This document shows, one piece after another, positions 44,505 to 55,403 of a DNA stretch of 64,000 nucleotides. This stretch comes from an uncultured Oscillospiraceae bacterium (GTDB lineage Bacteria; Bacillota; Clostridia; Oscillospirales; Oscillospiraceae). Position numbers and translations under genes: made by a program. Within the stretch, counting starts at the first letter, position 1. Each line of letters begins with the position of its first letter. Location of the stretch: assembly GCA_947169975.1 (NCBI GenBank), contig CAMVRT010000001.1, forward strand, positions 1 through 64,000, given 5' to 3'. The notes below the pieces were generated by a model. The model was not told where the DNA came from. It saw only the letters and a list, made by a program, of their open reading frames with translations, and made no database searches.

Positions 44505-44864
44505 TTAGAATTCCAGGCCGCCCTCACGGGCGCCCTCGGCCAGTTCAGCGACACGGCCGTGATACAGGTAACCGCCGCGGTCAAACACGACCTTGTCGAT
44601 ACCCTTGGCCTTGCAGCGCTCGGCCACCAGCTTGCCAACAGCGCGGGCAGCGGTCTTGTTGCCGCCGTTGCCCTCGATCTCCTTGTCCAGGGAGGAGGCA
44701 GCCACCAGCGTGTTGCCGGCGGTGTCGTCGATGACCTGGGCGTAGATGTTCTTCTCGCTGCGGAACACGTTCAGACGGGGACGCTCGGGAGTGCCGAACA
44801 CCTTGGAGCGGACTCTCTTATGGCGCTTCAGACGCTGCGCGTTGGTATTGGGTCTTTTAATCAT
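44505..44864 (-). CDS. rplR: 50S ribosomal protein L18
   Basis: [31 protein letters not shown]. Confidence 0.96.
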   Translation of the reverse strand: MIKRPNTNAQRLKRHKRVRSKVFGTPERPRLNVFRSEKNIYAQVIDDTAGNTLVAASSLDKEIEGNGGNKTAARAVGKLVAERCKAKGIDKVVFDRGGYLYHGRVAELAEGAREGGLEF

Positions 44865-44878
44865 ATCGGCACACCTCC

Positions 44879-45424
44879 TTACTTCTTGGCGCCGGTCTTA
44901 CCGACCTTGCGGCGGATGACCTCATCGACATACTTGATGCCCTTGCCCTTGTAGGGCTCGGGAGGACGCTTCTCGCGGACTTCCGCCGCGAACTGGCCCA
45001 CCTTCTGCTTGTCGCAGCCGGAGATCACGATCTTGTTGGGAGCGGGGACGTCAATGGTGATGCCCTCGATCTCAGGCATAATGACCTGATGGGAATAACC
45101 CAGGTTCATGACCAGGTTCTTACCCTCTTTGGCGGCGCGGTAACCGACGCCGTTGATCTCCAGCTCCTTCTTGAAGGTCTCGTTGACGCCGACAACCATG
45201 TTGTGCAGCATGGCGCGGGTCATACCGTGCAGAGCGCAGTGAGCCTTGTCATCGGAGGGGCGCTTGACATGGATGACGTTGCCGTCCTTCTCCAGGATCA
45301 TCTCCGGATGCAGGGCCTGGGTCAGGGTGCCCTTGGGACCCTTGACGGTGACAACGTTGTTCTCCCCGATGGTGACTTCCACACCGGCGGGGACGGTAAT
45401 GGGCATTCTACCAATTCTAGACAT
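44879..45424 (-). CDS. rplF: 50S ribosomal protein L6
   Basis: [34 protein letters not shown]. Confidence 0.97.
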   Translation of the reverse strand: MSRIGRMPITVPAGVEVTIGENNVVTVKGPKGTLTQALHPEMILEKDGNVIHVKRPSDDKAHCALHGMTRAMLHNMVVGVNETFKKELEINGVGYRAAKEGKNLVMNLGYSHQVIMPEIEGITIDVPAPNKIVISGCDKQKVGQFAAEVREKRPPEPYKGKGIKYVDEVIRRKVGKTGAKK

Positions 45425-45439
45425 TGTTCAAATACCTCC

Positions 45440-45838
45440 TTACCAAATGAAAGCCAGGACTTCGCCGCCGACGTGAGCTGCGCGGGCAGCCTTGTCGGTC
45501 ATGACGCCCTTGGAAGTGGAAACGATGGCGATACCCAGACCGCGAAGCACGCGGGGGAGCTCATCGGCGCCCACGTAAACACGCAGGCCGGGCTTGGACA
45601 CGCGGCGCAGGCCGGAGATGACCTGCTGCTTGCCGGCATTGTACTTCAGGGTGATGCGGATGATACCCTGGGTGCCGTCGTCCACGATCTGGAAGGCCTT
45701 GATGTAGCCCTCGTCCAGCAGGATCTGAGCAATGCTCTTCTTCATGTTGGAGGCGGGAACGTCAACGGTCTCATGCTTGGCATTGTTGGCGTTGCGGATA
45801 CGGGTCAGCATATCGGCAACAGGATCGGTGATGTGCAT
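45440..45838 (-). CDS. rpsH: 30S ribosomal protein S8
   Basis: [34 protein letters not shown]. Confidence 0.97.
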   Translation of the reverse strand: MHITDPVADMLTRIRNANNAKHETVDVPASNMKKSIAQILLDEGYIKAFQIVDDGTQGIIRITLKYNAGKQQVISGLRRVSKPGLRVYVGADELPRVLRGLGIAIVSTSKGVMTDKAARAAHVGGEVLAFIW

Positions 45839-45896
45839 AATGTTATCCTCCTATTTTTAGAGTTACAGGCCTTGGCCTGTTCAGGCAGCGAGGTAT

Positions 45897-45947
45897 CACG
45901 AATAATTTAGTCCGCCGTTCCGGGGGAACGATGTTTAATTATCCGTG
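45897..45947 (-). promoter_or_regulatory. Stem-loop in the rpsN-rpsH gap
   Basis: CACGAATAATT...GTTCCgggGGAAC...AATTATCCGTG nested inverted repeats. Confidence 0.45.
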
Positions 45948-46024
45948 ACCTTTCGCCATCCTTTATCACCAAGAGGGTGCCCCCTCTTCGGTACGGTTAC
46001 GATTGCCCCTGCGGGGCGGGTGGT

Positions 46025-46210
46025 TTACCAGGAAGCCTTACGGACACCGGGGATCTCGCCCTTGTAAGCCAGGTTCCGGAAGCAGATACGGCAGACGCCG
46101 TAGTCACGCAGATAGGCGTGAGGACGGCCGCAGATCTTGCAGCGGTTGTACTTACGGGTGGAGAACTTCGCGGGAGCCTTCTGCTTCAGCTTCATAGACA
46201 GCTTTGCCAT
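46025..46210 (-). CDS. rpsN: 30S ribosomal protein S14 (zinc-binding type)
   Basis: [45 protein letters not shown]. Confidence 0.96.
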   Translation of the reverse strand: MAKLSMKLKQKAPAKFSTRKYNRCKICGRPHAYLRDYGVCRICFRNLAYKGEIPGVRKASW

Positions 46211-46226
46211 GTTCGTCTCCTCCTAA

Positions 46227-46766
46227 TCAGCGTTCAAAGGGAGCGCCGACCAGGGTCAGCAGCTCACGGGCTTCTTCATCGGACTGAGCGGTGGTGCAGA
46301 TGACGATATCCATGCCGCGGATCTTGTCGATCTTGTCGTACTCGATCTCGGGGAAGATCAGCTGCTCCTTGACGCCCAGAGCATAGTTGCCGCGGCCGTC
46401 GAAGGCGTTGGCGCTGATGCCGCGGAAGTCGCGGACACGGGGCAGAGCCACGTTGAACAGACGATCCAGGAACTCCCACATCTTGTCGCCGCGCAGCGTC
46501 ACCTTGGCGCCGACGGGCATGCCCTCACGCAGCTTGAAGTTAGCCACGGACTTCTTGGCGATGGTGATGATGGCCTTCTGGCCGGTGATGGCGCTCAGGT
46601 CTTTCACCACGGCGTCCAGAACCTTGGGATTCTCACGGGCCTCACCGCAGCCCACGTTCACGACGACCTTGTCGATCTTGGGGATCTGCATGGTGGACTT
46701 GTAACCGAACTTCTTGAAGAGAGCGGGAGCCACTTCCTCAGTGTACTTAACTTTCAGACGTGCCAT
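46227..46766 (-). CDS. rplE: 50S ribosomal protein L5
   Basis: [38 protein letters not shown]. Confidence 0.97.
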   Translation of the reverse strand: MARLKVKYTEEVAPALFKKFGYKSTMQIPKIDKVVVNVGCGEARENPKVLDAVVKDLSAITGQKAIITIAKKSVANFKLREGMPVGAKVTLRGDKMWEFLDRLFNVALPRVRDFRGISANAFDGRGNYALGVKEQLIFPEIEYDKIDKIRGMDIVICTTAQSDEEARELLTLVGAPFER

Positions 46767-46785
46767 TTTTCACGACTCTCCTTTC

Positions 46786-47100
46786 TCAAAGCTCGGCGCC
46801 GCAGTGCTTGCACACGCGGACCTTCTTGCCGTCCTTGATCTCCATGGCGACGCGGGTGCCCTTGTCGCACTTGGGGCAGACGACCTGGACCTTGCTGGCG
46901 TACAGAGGAGCCTCGCGCTTGGCGATGCCGCCCTCTTCGCCCTGACGGCGGGGCTTGATGTGGCAGGTGACCATGTTGAGGCCTTCCACAACGACCTTGC
47001 GCTCGCTGGGGATGGTGCCCAGCACCTTGCCGGTCTTGCCCTTGTCCTTGCCGGACAGAACGACGACCTTGTCGTTCTTCTTGATTTTCAGACTATTCAT
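46786..47100 (-). CDS. rplX: 50S ribosomal protein L24
   Basis: MNSLKIKKNDKVVVLSGKDKGKTGKVLGTIPSERKVVVEGLN. Confidence 0.96.
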   Translation of the reverse strand: MNSLKIKKNDKVVVLSGKDKGKTGKVLGTIPSERKVVVEGLNMVTCHIKPRRQGEEGGIAKREAPLYASKVQVVCPKCDKGTRVAMEIKDGKKVRVCKHCGAEL

Positions 47101-47113
47101 TCTCCGGACCTCC

Positions 47114-47482
47114 TCAAATTACTTCGGGAGCCAGGGACAGGATCTTCATGTAATCCTTGTCGCGCAGCTCGCGAGCAACCGGCCCAAAGATACGGGTACC
47201 TCTGGGGTTCTTGTCGTCCTTGATCAGGACGGCGGCATTGTCGTCAAAACGGACGTAGGTGCCGTCGGCACGACGGACGCCCTTGGCGGAGCGGACGATA
47301 ACGGCCTTGACGACCTCGCCCTTCTTCACCTGACCGCCGGGAGTGCTCTTGCGCACGGAAGCGACGATCACATCGCCGATGTTGCCGTACTTGCGCTTGG
47401 AGCCGCCCAGAACACGGATGCACTTGATCTCCTTGGCGCCGGTATTATCGGCAACCTTCAGATAAGATTCTTGCTGGATCAT
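47114..47482 (-). CDS. rplN: 50S ribosomal protein L14
   Basis: [43 protein letters not shown]. Confidence 0.97.
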   Translation of the reverse strand: MIQQESYLKVADNTGAKEIKCIRVLGGSKRKYGNIGDVIVASVRKSTPGGQVKKGEVVKAVIVRSAKGVRRADGTYVRFDDNAAVLIKDDKNPRGTRIFGPVARELRDKDYMKILSLAPEVI

Positions 47483-47496
47483 ACGTCGGCACCTCC

Positions 47497-47760
47497 TTAC
47501 TTAGCCTTCTCGATGATCTCAACCACGCGCCAACGCTTGTCCTTGGACAGGGGGCGGGTCTCCATCACCTTCACAACGTCGCCGACACCGCAGGTATTGT
47601 TCTCGTCATGGGCCTTCAGCTTGTAGGTGCGGCCGACGATCTTCTTATACAGGGGGTGAGCGACACGGTCCTCGATAGCAACGACCACGGTCTTATCCAT
47701 CTTGTCGGAGATAACCTTACCGACGCGGGTCTTGCGGGAGGAAACTCTCTTCTCTTCCAT
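47497..47760 (-). CDS. rpsQ: 30S ribosomal protein S17
   Basis: [42 protein letters not shown]. Confidence 0.96.
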   Translation of the reverse strand: MEEKRVSSRKTRVGKVISDKMDKTVVVAIEDRVAHPLYKKIVGRTYKLKAHDENNTCGVGDVVKVMETRPLSKDKRWRVVEIIEKAK

Positions 47761-47761
47761 G

Positions 47762-47953
47762 TTACTTCTCCTCCTTTTCACGGATAACGGTCTTGACGCG
47801 GGCGATATCACGCTTGGTCTCGGCGATCTTGAGAGGATTGTCCAGCTGATTGGTGGCGTGCTGCATACGCAGGAAGAACAGATCCTTCTTCAGGGAGGCG
47901 AGCTTTTCGTTGAGCTGCTCGACGCTCATTGCACGTACTTCAGTTGCCTTCAT
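47762..47953 (-). CDS. rpmC: 50S ribosomal protein L29
   Basis: [40 protein letters not shown]. Confidence 0.95.
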   Translation of the reverse strand: MKATEVRAMSVEQLNEKLASLKKDLFFLRMQHATNQLDNPLKIAETKRDIARVKTVIREKEEK

Positions 47954-47954
47954 C

Positions 47955-48389
47955 TCATTCACCTACTTCCTCAGCGGTGAGCTCCTCGCGCTTGACGATC
48001 TTGGTCTTGATGGGCAGCTTGTGGCTGGCCAGACGCAGAGCCTCGCGAGAGATCTCTTCGGAAACGCCGGCGATCTCAAACATGACACGGCCGGGCTTAA
48101 CAACGGCGACCCAGTACTCGGGGGAACCCTTACCGGAACCCATACGGGTCTCAGCGGGCTTCTCGGTGACGGGCTTATCGGGGAAGATCTTGATCCAAAC
48201 CTGACCGCCGCGCTTGGTATAGCGGGTCATGGCGATACGGGCGGCTTCGATCTGGTTGCTGGTGATCCAAGCAGGCTCACAAGCGACGAGGCCGTATTCA
48301 CCGTAGGTAACGGTGTTGCCTCTCATGGCCTTACCGGTGAGGCGGCCACGGTGTACTCTGCGGTACTTGACTCTCTTGGGCAGAAGCAT
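47955..48389 (-). CDS. rplP: 50S ribosomal protein L16
   Basis: [43 protein letters not shown]. Confidence 0.97.
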   Translation of the reverse strand: MLLPKRVKYRRVHRGRLTGKAMRGNTVTYGEYGLVACEPAWITSNQIEAARIAMTRYTKRGGQVWIKIFPDKPVTEKPAETRMGSGKGSPEYWVAVVKPGRVMFEIAGVSEEISREALRLASHKLPIKTKIVKREELTAEEVGE

Positions 48390-49261
48390 TACTGAGCGCC
48401 TCCTTCTTTCTTTTCTGCGGGCTTGCGGAAGCCACCCTCAGGACGCTGACCGCGGTTGTCGCGGTTGAAGCCGCCTTCACGGCGCTGGCCGTCGCGGTTG
48501 AAACCGCCCTCGCGGCGCTGACCGTCGCGGTTGAAGCCGCCACGGCGATCGCCGTCACGGCGGCCGCGGCGCTCACGGCGCTCCTGATAGGGCTTGCTGG
48601 TATCCAGGGTGCGGGGAGTGGTGCGCAGGGTCTGGGTCAGGATCTCGCCCTTGTAGATCCACACCTTCACGCCGATGCGGCCGAAGGTGGTAGCAGCCTC
48701 GGCGAAGCCGTAGTCGATGTCGGCGCGCAGGGTCTGCAGGGGGATGGTACCCTCGTGATAGTGCTCGGTACCGGCGATCTCGCGGCCGCCCAGACGACCA
48801 TTGCAGTTGCACTTGATGCCCTTGGCGCCGGCGCGCATGGCGCGGCCCATGGCATTCTTCATGGCGCGGCGGTGAGAAATACGCTTCTCGATCTGAGCGG
48901 CGATGTTCTCGGCCACCAGCTGAGCGTCCATATCGGGGTTGCGGACCTCGACGATGTTCAGCTTCACGGTCTTGCCGATCAGCTTCTCAACGCTCTTGCG
49001 GTACTCCTCCACCTGCTCGCCGCCCTTGCCGATGACCACACCGGGACGGGCAACATGCAGATAGATGGTCACAGCCTCGCTGCTGCGCTCGATCTCCACC
49101 TTGGAGACACCGGCGGCAAACAGGAGCTTCTTCAGGTACTGACGGATCTTGTGGTCCTCGACCAGCAGATCGCCGACCTTCTCATTGCTGGCATACCAAC
49201 GGGAATCCCAGTCTTTGATGACGCCCACGCGCATGCCGTGGGGATTAACTTTCTGTCCCAT
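48389..49261 (-). CDS. rpsC: 30S ribosomal protein S3 with repetitive C-terminal extension
   Basis: [35 protein letters not shown] domain [12 protein letters not shown]; 290 aa with [11 protein letters not shown] repeats. Confidence 0.96.
   Translation of the reverse strand: MGQKVNPHGMRVGVIKDWDSRWYASNEKVGDLLVEDHKIRQYLKKLLFAAGVSKVEIERSSEAVTIYLHVARPGVVIGKGGEQVEEYRKSVEKLIGKTVKLNIVEVRNPDMDAQLVAENIAAQIEKRISHRRAMKNAMGRAMRAGAKGIKCNCNGRLGGREIAGTEHYHEGTIPLQTLRADIDYGFAEAATTFGRIGVKVWIYKGEILTQTLRTTPRTLDTSKPYQERRERRGRRDGDRRGGFNRDGQRREGGFNRDGQRREGGFNRDNRGQRPEGGFRKPAEKKEGGAQ
48432..48540 (-). repeat. 33-bp tandem coding repeats in the rpsC 3' end
   Basis: [35 protein letters not shown]. Confidence 0.85.
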
Positions 49262-49278
49262 AAAACTGTCTCCTCCCT

Positions 49279-49623
49279 TTAGTCTCTCTCAGCGACGGCC
49301 AGCGTCACGTGAGAGGTTCTCTTGTTGATGCGATAGGCGCGGCCCTGAGCGCGGGGCATCATGCGCTTCAGGATGGGACCGGCGGTGGCGTACACCTGGG
49401 TGACCACCAGCTTGTCGGCGTCCATGTGGAAGTTGTTTTCCGCATTGGCGCAGGCGCTCTTCAGGAGCTTCATCAGAGGCTCAGAGGCAGCCTTGGGGGT
49501 CTGCATCAGGATGGCCATGGCGGTCTTGGTGTCCTTGCCGCGGATCAGGTCGCACACGATCTGGACCTTACGGGGAGAGATGCGGACGTATCTCAGATAA
49601 GCTTTAGCTTCCATGTTCGGCAT
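49279..49623 (-). CDS. rplV: 50S ribosomal protein L22
   Basis: [34 protein letters not shown]. Confidence 0.96.
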   Translation of the reverse strand: MPNMEAKAYLRYVRISPRKVQIVCDLIRGKDTKTAMAILMQTPKAASEPLMKLLKSACANAENNFHMDADKLVVTQVYATAGPILKRMMPRAQGRAYRINKRTSHVTLAVAERD

Positions 49624-49628
49624 CCTCC

Positions 49629-49892
49629 TTACTTAGACTTGGCGTGGCCGCGGAAGGTGCGGGTGGGAGCGAACTCACCCAGCTTGTGGCCGACCATATC
49701 CTCCTGGATATAGACGGGCACGTGACGGCGGCCGTCGTGGACTGCGATGGTGTGGCCGACGAAGGCGGGGAAGATGGTGGAGCTGCGGCTCCAGGTCTTC
49801 AGCACGTTCTTCTCGCCGGTCTTGTTCATTTCTTCAACCCGCTTCATGAGCTCAGGGGCAACATACGGGCCTTTTTTGATAGATCTGCTCAT
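49629..49892 (-). CDS. rpsS: 30S ribosomal protein S19
   Basis: [42 protein letters not shown]. Confidence 0.97.
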   Translation of the reverse strand: MSRSIKKGPYVAPELMKRVEEMNKTGEKNVLKTWSRSSTIFPAFVGHTIAVHDGRRHVPVYIQEDMVGHKLGEFAPTRTFRGHAKSK

Positions 49893-49907
49893 ATTAACTT
49901 GCCTCCT

Positions 49908-50744
49908 TTACTTCACATTGCGACGCTTGACAATGAACTTGTCGGTGGGATTCTTCTTGCTGCGGGTCTTGTAACCCAGAGCGGGCTTGCCCCAGGGAGT
50001 GACAGGGCCGGGACGGCCGACGGGGGACTTGCCCTCACCACCGCCGTGGGGGTGGTCGTTGGGGTTCATGACGGAGCCGCGCACGGTGGGACGCCAACCC
50101 ATGTGGCGCTTGCGGCCGGCCTTACCGATCTGGATGTTCTCGTGCTCCAGGTTGCCCACCTGACCGATGCAGGCGGTGCAGTTGGTGCGGATGATGCGCA
50201 CCTCGCCGGAAGGCATACGGATCTGGGCGTTCTCGCCCTCCTTGGCCATCAGCTGGGCATAGGCACCGGCGCTGCGGACCAGCTGGGCGCCCTTGCCGGG
50301 GTGCATCTCGATGTTGTGGATCACAGTACCAACGGGGATGTTGGCGATGGGCAGGCAGTTGCCGGGCTTGATGTCGGCAGCAGCGGAGGACAGGATCTTG
50401 TCGCCCACATTCAGGCCCACAGGGGCGATGATGTAGCGCTTCTCGCCATCCTCATACTGCACCAGCGCGATGTTGGCGCTGCGGTTGGGGTCGTACTCCA
50501 TGCGGACGACAGTGGCTTCCATATCCATCTTGTCGCGCTTGAAGTCGATGATGCGGTACTTCCGCTTCTCGCCGCCGCCGCGATGACGGACGGTGATGTG
50601 ACCGTAGCTGTTGCGACCAGCGTTCTTCTTCAGGATCTCGGTCAGGCCGGACTCGGGCTTGGCGTGCTTGTCGATGCCGTCGAAGCCGGAGACGGTCATG
50701 TGCCGGCGGGAAGGTGTGGTCGGCTTATAGGACTTAATAGACAT
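49908..50744 (-). CDS. rplB: 50S ribosomal protein L2
   Basis: [24 protein letters not shown]...[28 protein letters not shown]. Confidence 0.97.
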   Translation of the reverse strand: MSIKSYKPTTPSRRHMTVSGFDGIDKHAKPESGLTEILKKNAGRNSYGHITVRHRGGGEKRKYRIIDFKRDKMDMEATVVRMEYDPNRSANIALVQYEDGEKRYIIAPVGLNVGDKILSSAAADIKPGNCLPIANIPVGTVIHNIEMHPGKGAQLVRSAGAYAQLMAKEGENAQIRMPSGEVRIIRTNCTACIGQVGNLEHENIQIGKAGRKRHMGWRPTVRGSVMNPNDHPHGGGEGKSPVGRPGPVTPWGKPALGYKTRSKKNPTDKFIVKRRNVK

Positions 50745-50762
50745 TTCTTATACTCCTCCCTC

Positions 50763-51059
50763 TTACACCATACCCTCGAAGAACTCGATGGTCTTGGAAT
50801 CTTCGGCCAGCTGGACGTAGGCTTTCTTCCAGCTCTTGCGGTGGCCGGGACGGCCGGCGCCCAGGCGCTTGGCCTTGCCGTCATAGTTGATGGTGTTGAC
50901 CTTGGCGACCTTCACACCGAAGATCTCCTCAACAGCCTTCTTGATCTCGACCTTGCCGGCGTTGGGAGCCACTTCGAAGACGTACTTCTTCTCGCCGGTG
51001 GCTTCCATGGAACGCTCGGTGATAATGGGCCGGATGATGATGTCGTAAACGTTAGCCAT
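50763..51059 (-). CDS. rplW: 50S ribosomal protein L23
   Basis: MANVYDIIIRPIITERSMEATGEKKYVFEVAPNAGKVEIKKAVEEIFGVKV. Confidence 0.96.
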   Translation of the reverse strand: MANVYDIIIRPIITERSMEATGEKKYVFEVAPNAGKVEIKKAVEEIFGVKVAKVNTINYDGKAKRLGAGRPGHRKSWKKAYVQLAEDSKTIEFFEGMV

Positions 51060-51682
51060 TACGCGAACACCTCCTCGATTACTGCGAGGGCTTCCTTATC
51101 CAGCACCAGGTACTTGGCCTTGAGAATGTCATAGACATTGATCAGGTTGGCCATAGCGACCTCAACGCCGGGGATATTGCGTGCGCTCTTGATGACGATC
51201 TCGTCCTTGGCGGGGGTGACCACCATGGACTTGCCGTCGGCCTTGATGGCGTTCAGGAAAGCGCGGAAGTCCTTGGTCTTGATGCTGTCGAGCTTGATGG
51301 AGTCGACAACGATGATCTCGTTCGCGGCCGCCTTGGCGGACAGAACGGACTTGAGAGCCAGTCTCTTGACCTTCTTGTTCAGAACGTAAGAGTAGCTGCG
51401 GGGCTTGGGGGCGAACACGATGCCGCCGTGGGTCCACTGGGGAGCACGGGTGCTGCCCTGGCGGGCGTGACCGGTGCCCTTCTGGCGCCAGGGCTTCTTG
51501 CCGCCGCCAGAAACCTCGCCGCGGGTCAGAGCGCTCTGGGTGCCCTGACGGCAGTTGGCCAGGTGGTTCTTGACCACTTCATGCACAACGCTCTCGTTCG
51601 GCTGAATGCCGAAGATACCGTCGCTCAGTTCCACAGTACCGACGATCTCGCCGGTCATGTTCAAAACATTGATGGTAGACAT
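51059..51682 (-). CDS. rplD: 50S ribosomal protein L4
   Basis: MSTINVLNMTGEIVGTVELSDGIFGI...GGGKKPWRQKGTGHARQGSTRAPQW. Confidence 0.96.
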   Translation of the reverse strand: MSTINVLNMTGEIVGTVELSDGIFGIQPNESVVHEVVKNHLANCRQGTQSALTRGEVSGGGKKPWRQKGTGHARQGSTRAPQWTHGGIVFAPKPRSYSYVLNKKVKRLALKSVLSAKAAANEIIVVDSIKLDSIKTKDFRAFLNAIKADGKSMVVTPAKDEIVIKSARNIPGVEVAMANLINVYDILKAKYLVLDKEALAVIEEVFA

Positions 51683-51702
51683 TTCCGTAAGCACTCCTTT
51701 CC

Positions 51703-52422
51703 TTACTTAGTACGGGCGGAAGCCTTCTGGGGATTACGGCCGGAAGCCTTCTGCGGGTTGTTGCTGATGCCGGACTCGACATTCTTGACGCGGTGGACCT
51801 TGACGGTGGTCTTCAGGGTGACCAGGCCGCCCTTGGGGCCGGGGATCGCGCCGCGAACGGCGATCAGGTTCAGCTCGGGATCGACCCGCACGATGTCCAG
51901 GTTCTGGACGGTGACGGTGTCAACACCCATCTGGCCGGCACCGATCTTACCCTTGAAGATGCGGGAGGGATCGGTGGTGGAGCCCATGGAACCAGCGTGA
52001 CGATGGACGGGGCCGCCGCCGTGGCTGGTGGGAGTGCGCTGGGCGCCCCAGCGCTTGATGACGCCCTGGTAGCCGTGGCCCTTGCTGGTGCCGGTCACGT
52101 CCACGAAGTCGCCTTCTTTAAAGGTGTCAGCCTTGATGATGTCGCCGACGTTCAGCTCGGCGGCGTTCTCCAGGTTGAACTCGCGCAGGTACTTCTTGGG
52201 GGCCACGCCAGCCTTGTTCAGGTGGCCCATCTCGGGCTTGGTCAGCTTCCGCTCGGGAACATCCTCAAAGCCCAGCTGGACAGCCTCGTAGCCTTCCTTC
52301 TCGGAAGTCTTCTTCTGCACGACGACGCAGGGACCCGCCTCGATAACGGTGACGGGGATCACCTTGCCGTTTTCGTCGAAGATCTGAGACATGCCAACTT
52401 TCTTGCCGATGATTGCTTTCAT
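51703..52422 (-). CDS. rplC: 50S ribosomal protein L3
   Basis: MKAIIGKKVGMSQIFDENGKVIPVTVIEAGPCVV; GTSKGHGYQGVIKRWGAQRTPTSHGG. Confidence 0.97.
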   Translation of the reverse strand: MKAIIGKKVGMSQIFDENGKVIPVTVIEAGPCVVVQKKTSEKEGYEAVQLGFEDVPERKLTKPEMGHLNKAGVAPKKYLREFNLENAAELNVGDIIKADTFKEGDFVDVTGTSKGHGYQGVIKRWGAQRTPTSHGGGPVHRHAGSMGSTTDPSRIFKGKIGAGQMGVDTVTVQNLDIVRVDPELNLIAVRGAIPGPKGGLVTLKTTVKVHRVKNVESGISNNPQKASGRNPQKASARTK

Positions 52423-52504
52423 GTATGATCCTCCTTAAAGGTTATTGGTCGGCATAGATTCAATCCGCATTGGGGTCGGACCGCTTGCTCTGCCGACGTA
52501 ACCC

Positions 52505-52577
52505 GTCCGCCTCACGCAAGTCAGCGGACAATGGGCAGCAAGCAATTGAATGATGTGTGCCGCTTGCGTCAGGCGGC
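52505..52577 (-). promoter_or_regulatory. Structured RNA candidate in the rpsJ-rplC gap
   Basis: Competing inverted repeats GTCCGC/GCGGAC, GCCGC/GCGGC and CGCCTCACGCAAG/CTTGCGTCAGGCG. Confidence 0.45.
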
Positions 52578-52617
52578 TGGGACTCGGCTTGAGATCGCTG
52601 TATTTGAATAAGGTAGG

Positions 52618-52926
52618 TTACAGCTTAATCTCGATCTCCACACCGGCGGGCAGGTCCAGAGCCATCAGGGCCTCGACGGTCTTGGGAGTGGACTTGGTGA
52701 TGTCGATCAGGCGCTTGTGAGTGCGGCGCTCGAACTGCTCACGGCTGTCCTTGTACTTGTGAGTCGCACGCAGGATGGTGACGATCTCCTTCTTGGTGGG
52801 CAGAGGGATGGGGCCGGACACGGAAGCGCCGGTGCGCTTGGCGGTCTCAACGATCTTCTCTGCGCTCTGGTCGATGACCTGGTGGTCATAGGCCTTCAGA
52901 CGAATGCGAATCATTTCCTTTGCCAT
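52618..52926 (-). CDS. rpsJ: 30S ribosomal protein S10
   Basis: [47 protein letters not shown]. Confidence 0.97.
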   Translation of the reverse strand: MAKEMIRIRLKAYDHQVIDQSAEKIVETAKRTGASVSGPIPLPTKKEIVTILRATHKYKDSREQFERRTHKRLIDITKSTPKTVEALMALDLPAGVEIEIKL

Positions 52927-53231
52927 TTTGGTTTGCTCCTCCATTGTTTCGTACGGTTTTTTCTTTGACCTACTGCCGTACGGCGAGAGTTTTTCTTATC
53001 CGCCGTTCCGTGCGTATCATTCCGGCTCATAAGAAACACCGGCACAATCCGGCCGGTGTCCTTCTGGCACGGCGATCTACGCCGGCGCACAGAATCCTCT
53101 CAGCCGCCCGATTATCGGACATACTCCCCGGAAGTTACCTCCTCTCGGAGCAATCTCCCGGTTCATCGCATTTGTAAACGCCTCCGGGTGTTCTACGACT
53201 CCCTTCGCGCGCGTACTTACACATAATAAAG

Positions 53232-53268
53232 GAAATTCCCCTTGTTGTCAAGGGGAATTTCTCTTATT
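53232..53268 (-). terminator. Terminator downstream of proS
   Basis: GAAATTCCCCTT-gttgtc-AAGGGGAATTTC. Confidence 0.85.
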
Positions 53269-53351
53269 TTTCTAAATTTTTTCAGAAAATTTTGTGTGGT
53301 TGCACAAATTTGGCCTTGCAACAAAAGCATCGCAGATTTTGGGTGAAGCTC

Positions 53352-54792
53352 TTAGTAAGCTACTCCCCAGTAGATGTCCGTGGTGCACTCCTTGCCGCAC
53401 ACGGGGCACTTGCCCACGGTGCCGGACTGCACCAGCGGCATGCAGCGGCTGGACACGCCGGCCTTCTCCTTCATGGCCAGCTCGCACTCCAGGGAGCCGC
53501 ACCACTTGGTGCGGGCGAAGCCGCCCTTGCCCTCGGCCATGGCCTTGACCTCTTCCCAGGAGGTCATGTCGAAGCAGTTCTCCTCCAGGTTTTTGGCAGC
53601 CATGTCGTACAGGTTGTCGTGGACCTTCTGCAGCAGCTCCGCCACAGCGGTCTCCAGCTGGGCCAGGGGCACAAAGGTCTTTTCGCCGGTATCGCGGCGG
53701 GCGATGCAGCACTGCTCCTTCTCCATATCCTTGGGTCCGATCTCCACACGCAGGGGCACGCCCTTCATCTCATACTGGGCGAACTTCCAGCCGGCGGACT
53801 GATCGCTGTCGTCCATGCTGACGCGCAGGCCGGCGGCGGTGAGCCGATCCTTCAGGGCGGCGGCGGCGTCCAGAACGCCGGGCTTGTGCTGGGCGATGGG
53901 GATCACCACCACCTGAATGGGAGCCACAGCGGGGGGCAGCACCAAACCGTTGTTGTCGGAGTGGGTCATGATGAGGCCGCCGATGAGGCGGGTGGAAGCG
54001 CCCCAGGAGGTCTGGAACGGATACTGCAGGGTGTTGTCCCGGCCGGTGAAGGTCACGTCATAGGCACGGGAGAACTTGTCGCCGAAGTAGTGGCTGGTGC
54101 CGGACTGGAGGGCCTTGTGGTCCTTCATCATGCACTCGATGGTGTAGGTGGCCTCGGCGCCGGCGAACTTCTCCTTGTCGGTCTTGCGGCCCTTCACCAC
54201 CGGCATGGCCAGCGCGTCGCGGCAGAAGTCGGCGTAGGTGTTGAGCTGCTGCTCCGTCTCGGCAATGGCCTCCTCGGCAGTCTCGTGGATGGTGTGACCC
54301 TCCTGCCACCAGAACTCGCGGCTGCGCAGGAAGGGACGGGTGGTCTTCTCCCAACGGATGACGGAGCACCACTGGTTATACAGCATGGGCAGCTGACGCC
54401 AGGTGTGGAGCACCTGGGAGAAGTGATCGCAGAACATGGTCTCGGAGGTGGGGCGGAAGGCCAGACGCTCCTCCAGCTTCTCACTGCCGCCGTGGGTGAC
54501 CCAGGCCACCTCGGGGGCGAAGCCCTGGACCAGCTCGCCCTCCTTCTTCAGCAGGCTCTCGGGGATCAGCACGGGCATGGCCACGTTCTGGTGACCGGTG
54601 GCCTTAAACATGCCGTCCATGATGCGCTGGATGTTCTCCCAGATGGCGTAGCCATAGGGTCGCAGGATCATAAAGCCCTTCACGCTGGAATAGTCCACCA
54701 GCTCCGCCTTCAGGCAGATATCCGTGTACCACTTGGCGAAATCCTCCTCCATGGGAGTGATGGCGTCCACTTTTCTCTGATCTTTGGCCATG
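53352..54792 (-). CDS. proS: Prolyl-tRNA synthetase (ProS type 3-like)
   Basis: MAKDQRKVDAITPMEEDFAKWYTDICLKAELVDYSSVKGFMILRPYGYAIWENIQ; RPTSETMFCDHFSQ; PFLRSREFWWQEGHT. Confidence 0.93.
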
Positions 54793-54875
54793 ATGTTCAT
54801 CCTCTACTTATCAATTATATTATAATGTATACGCGAATAGATAAAACTTGGTTCGTTTTCTGCTGTCTGCAGCAG

Positions 54876-55349
54876 CTATCCCACTCTCTTCAGTGTGATC
54901 GTCTCATACTGTCCGGAAAAAGCGTTATCTTCCGTTACCTCGATGATAACTTCTTTGCTTGTCATCTTACGCAAGCTTCCATACAACAGATTATCGTCGA
55001 CGGATTTGGCAGGTCTCCGGGCAATAATTACAGTCTTCCCTCGCTCAATTAGAATCAGAGCAGGAATTTCCTCTCCGTCCAACGTGACGTATGCCTTGGC
55101 GGCTTCATATGGGCCATACCTGCTGTCATATTCAGGTGAAACATACAGGGTGATTTGCGGCGAATCACTGACCCATGTTGACCCGGGATAATCATACGGC
55201 CCCAATCTGCCTGTCATCAATCCCAGGCGCTCGCCAAGAGGAGTAGTCAAGGCAAGCACAATAAACAGTACCAAAAAAAGTACCAAAACCGCAATTCCGA
55301 TACCGATCCAAATACCGACTCGCTTGCCGGTGTGTTTTTTTGGTTCCAT
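54876..55349 (-). CDS. Hypothetical single-TM protein
   Basis: MEPKKHTGKRVGIWIGIGIAVLVLFLVLFIVLALTTPLGERLGLMTGRLGPYDYPGSTWVSDSPQITLYVS. Confidence 0.6.
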   Translation of the reverse strand: MEPKKHTGKRVGIWIGIGIAVLVLFLVLFIVLALTTPLGERLGLMTGRLGPYDYPGSTWVSDSPQITLYVSPEYDSRYGPYEAAKAYVTLDGEEIPALILIERGKTVIIARRPAKSVDDNLLYGSLRKMTSKEVIIEVTEDNAFSGQYETITLKRVG

Positions 55350-55403
55350 AGCTGCTCATCCTTTTCTGCCGATTGCTTATTTTATCCACCCGGCCGCCGG
55401 TTG

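Noticed and set aside
53292-55052. 586-aa ORF antisense to proS
   Set aside because: Codon-bias artefact opposite a complete prolyl-tRNA synthetase.
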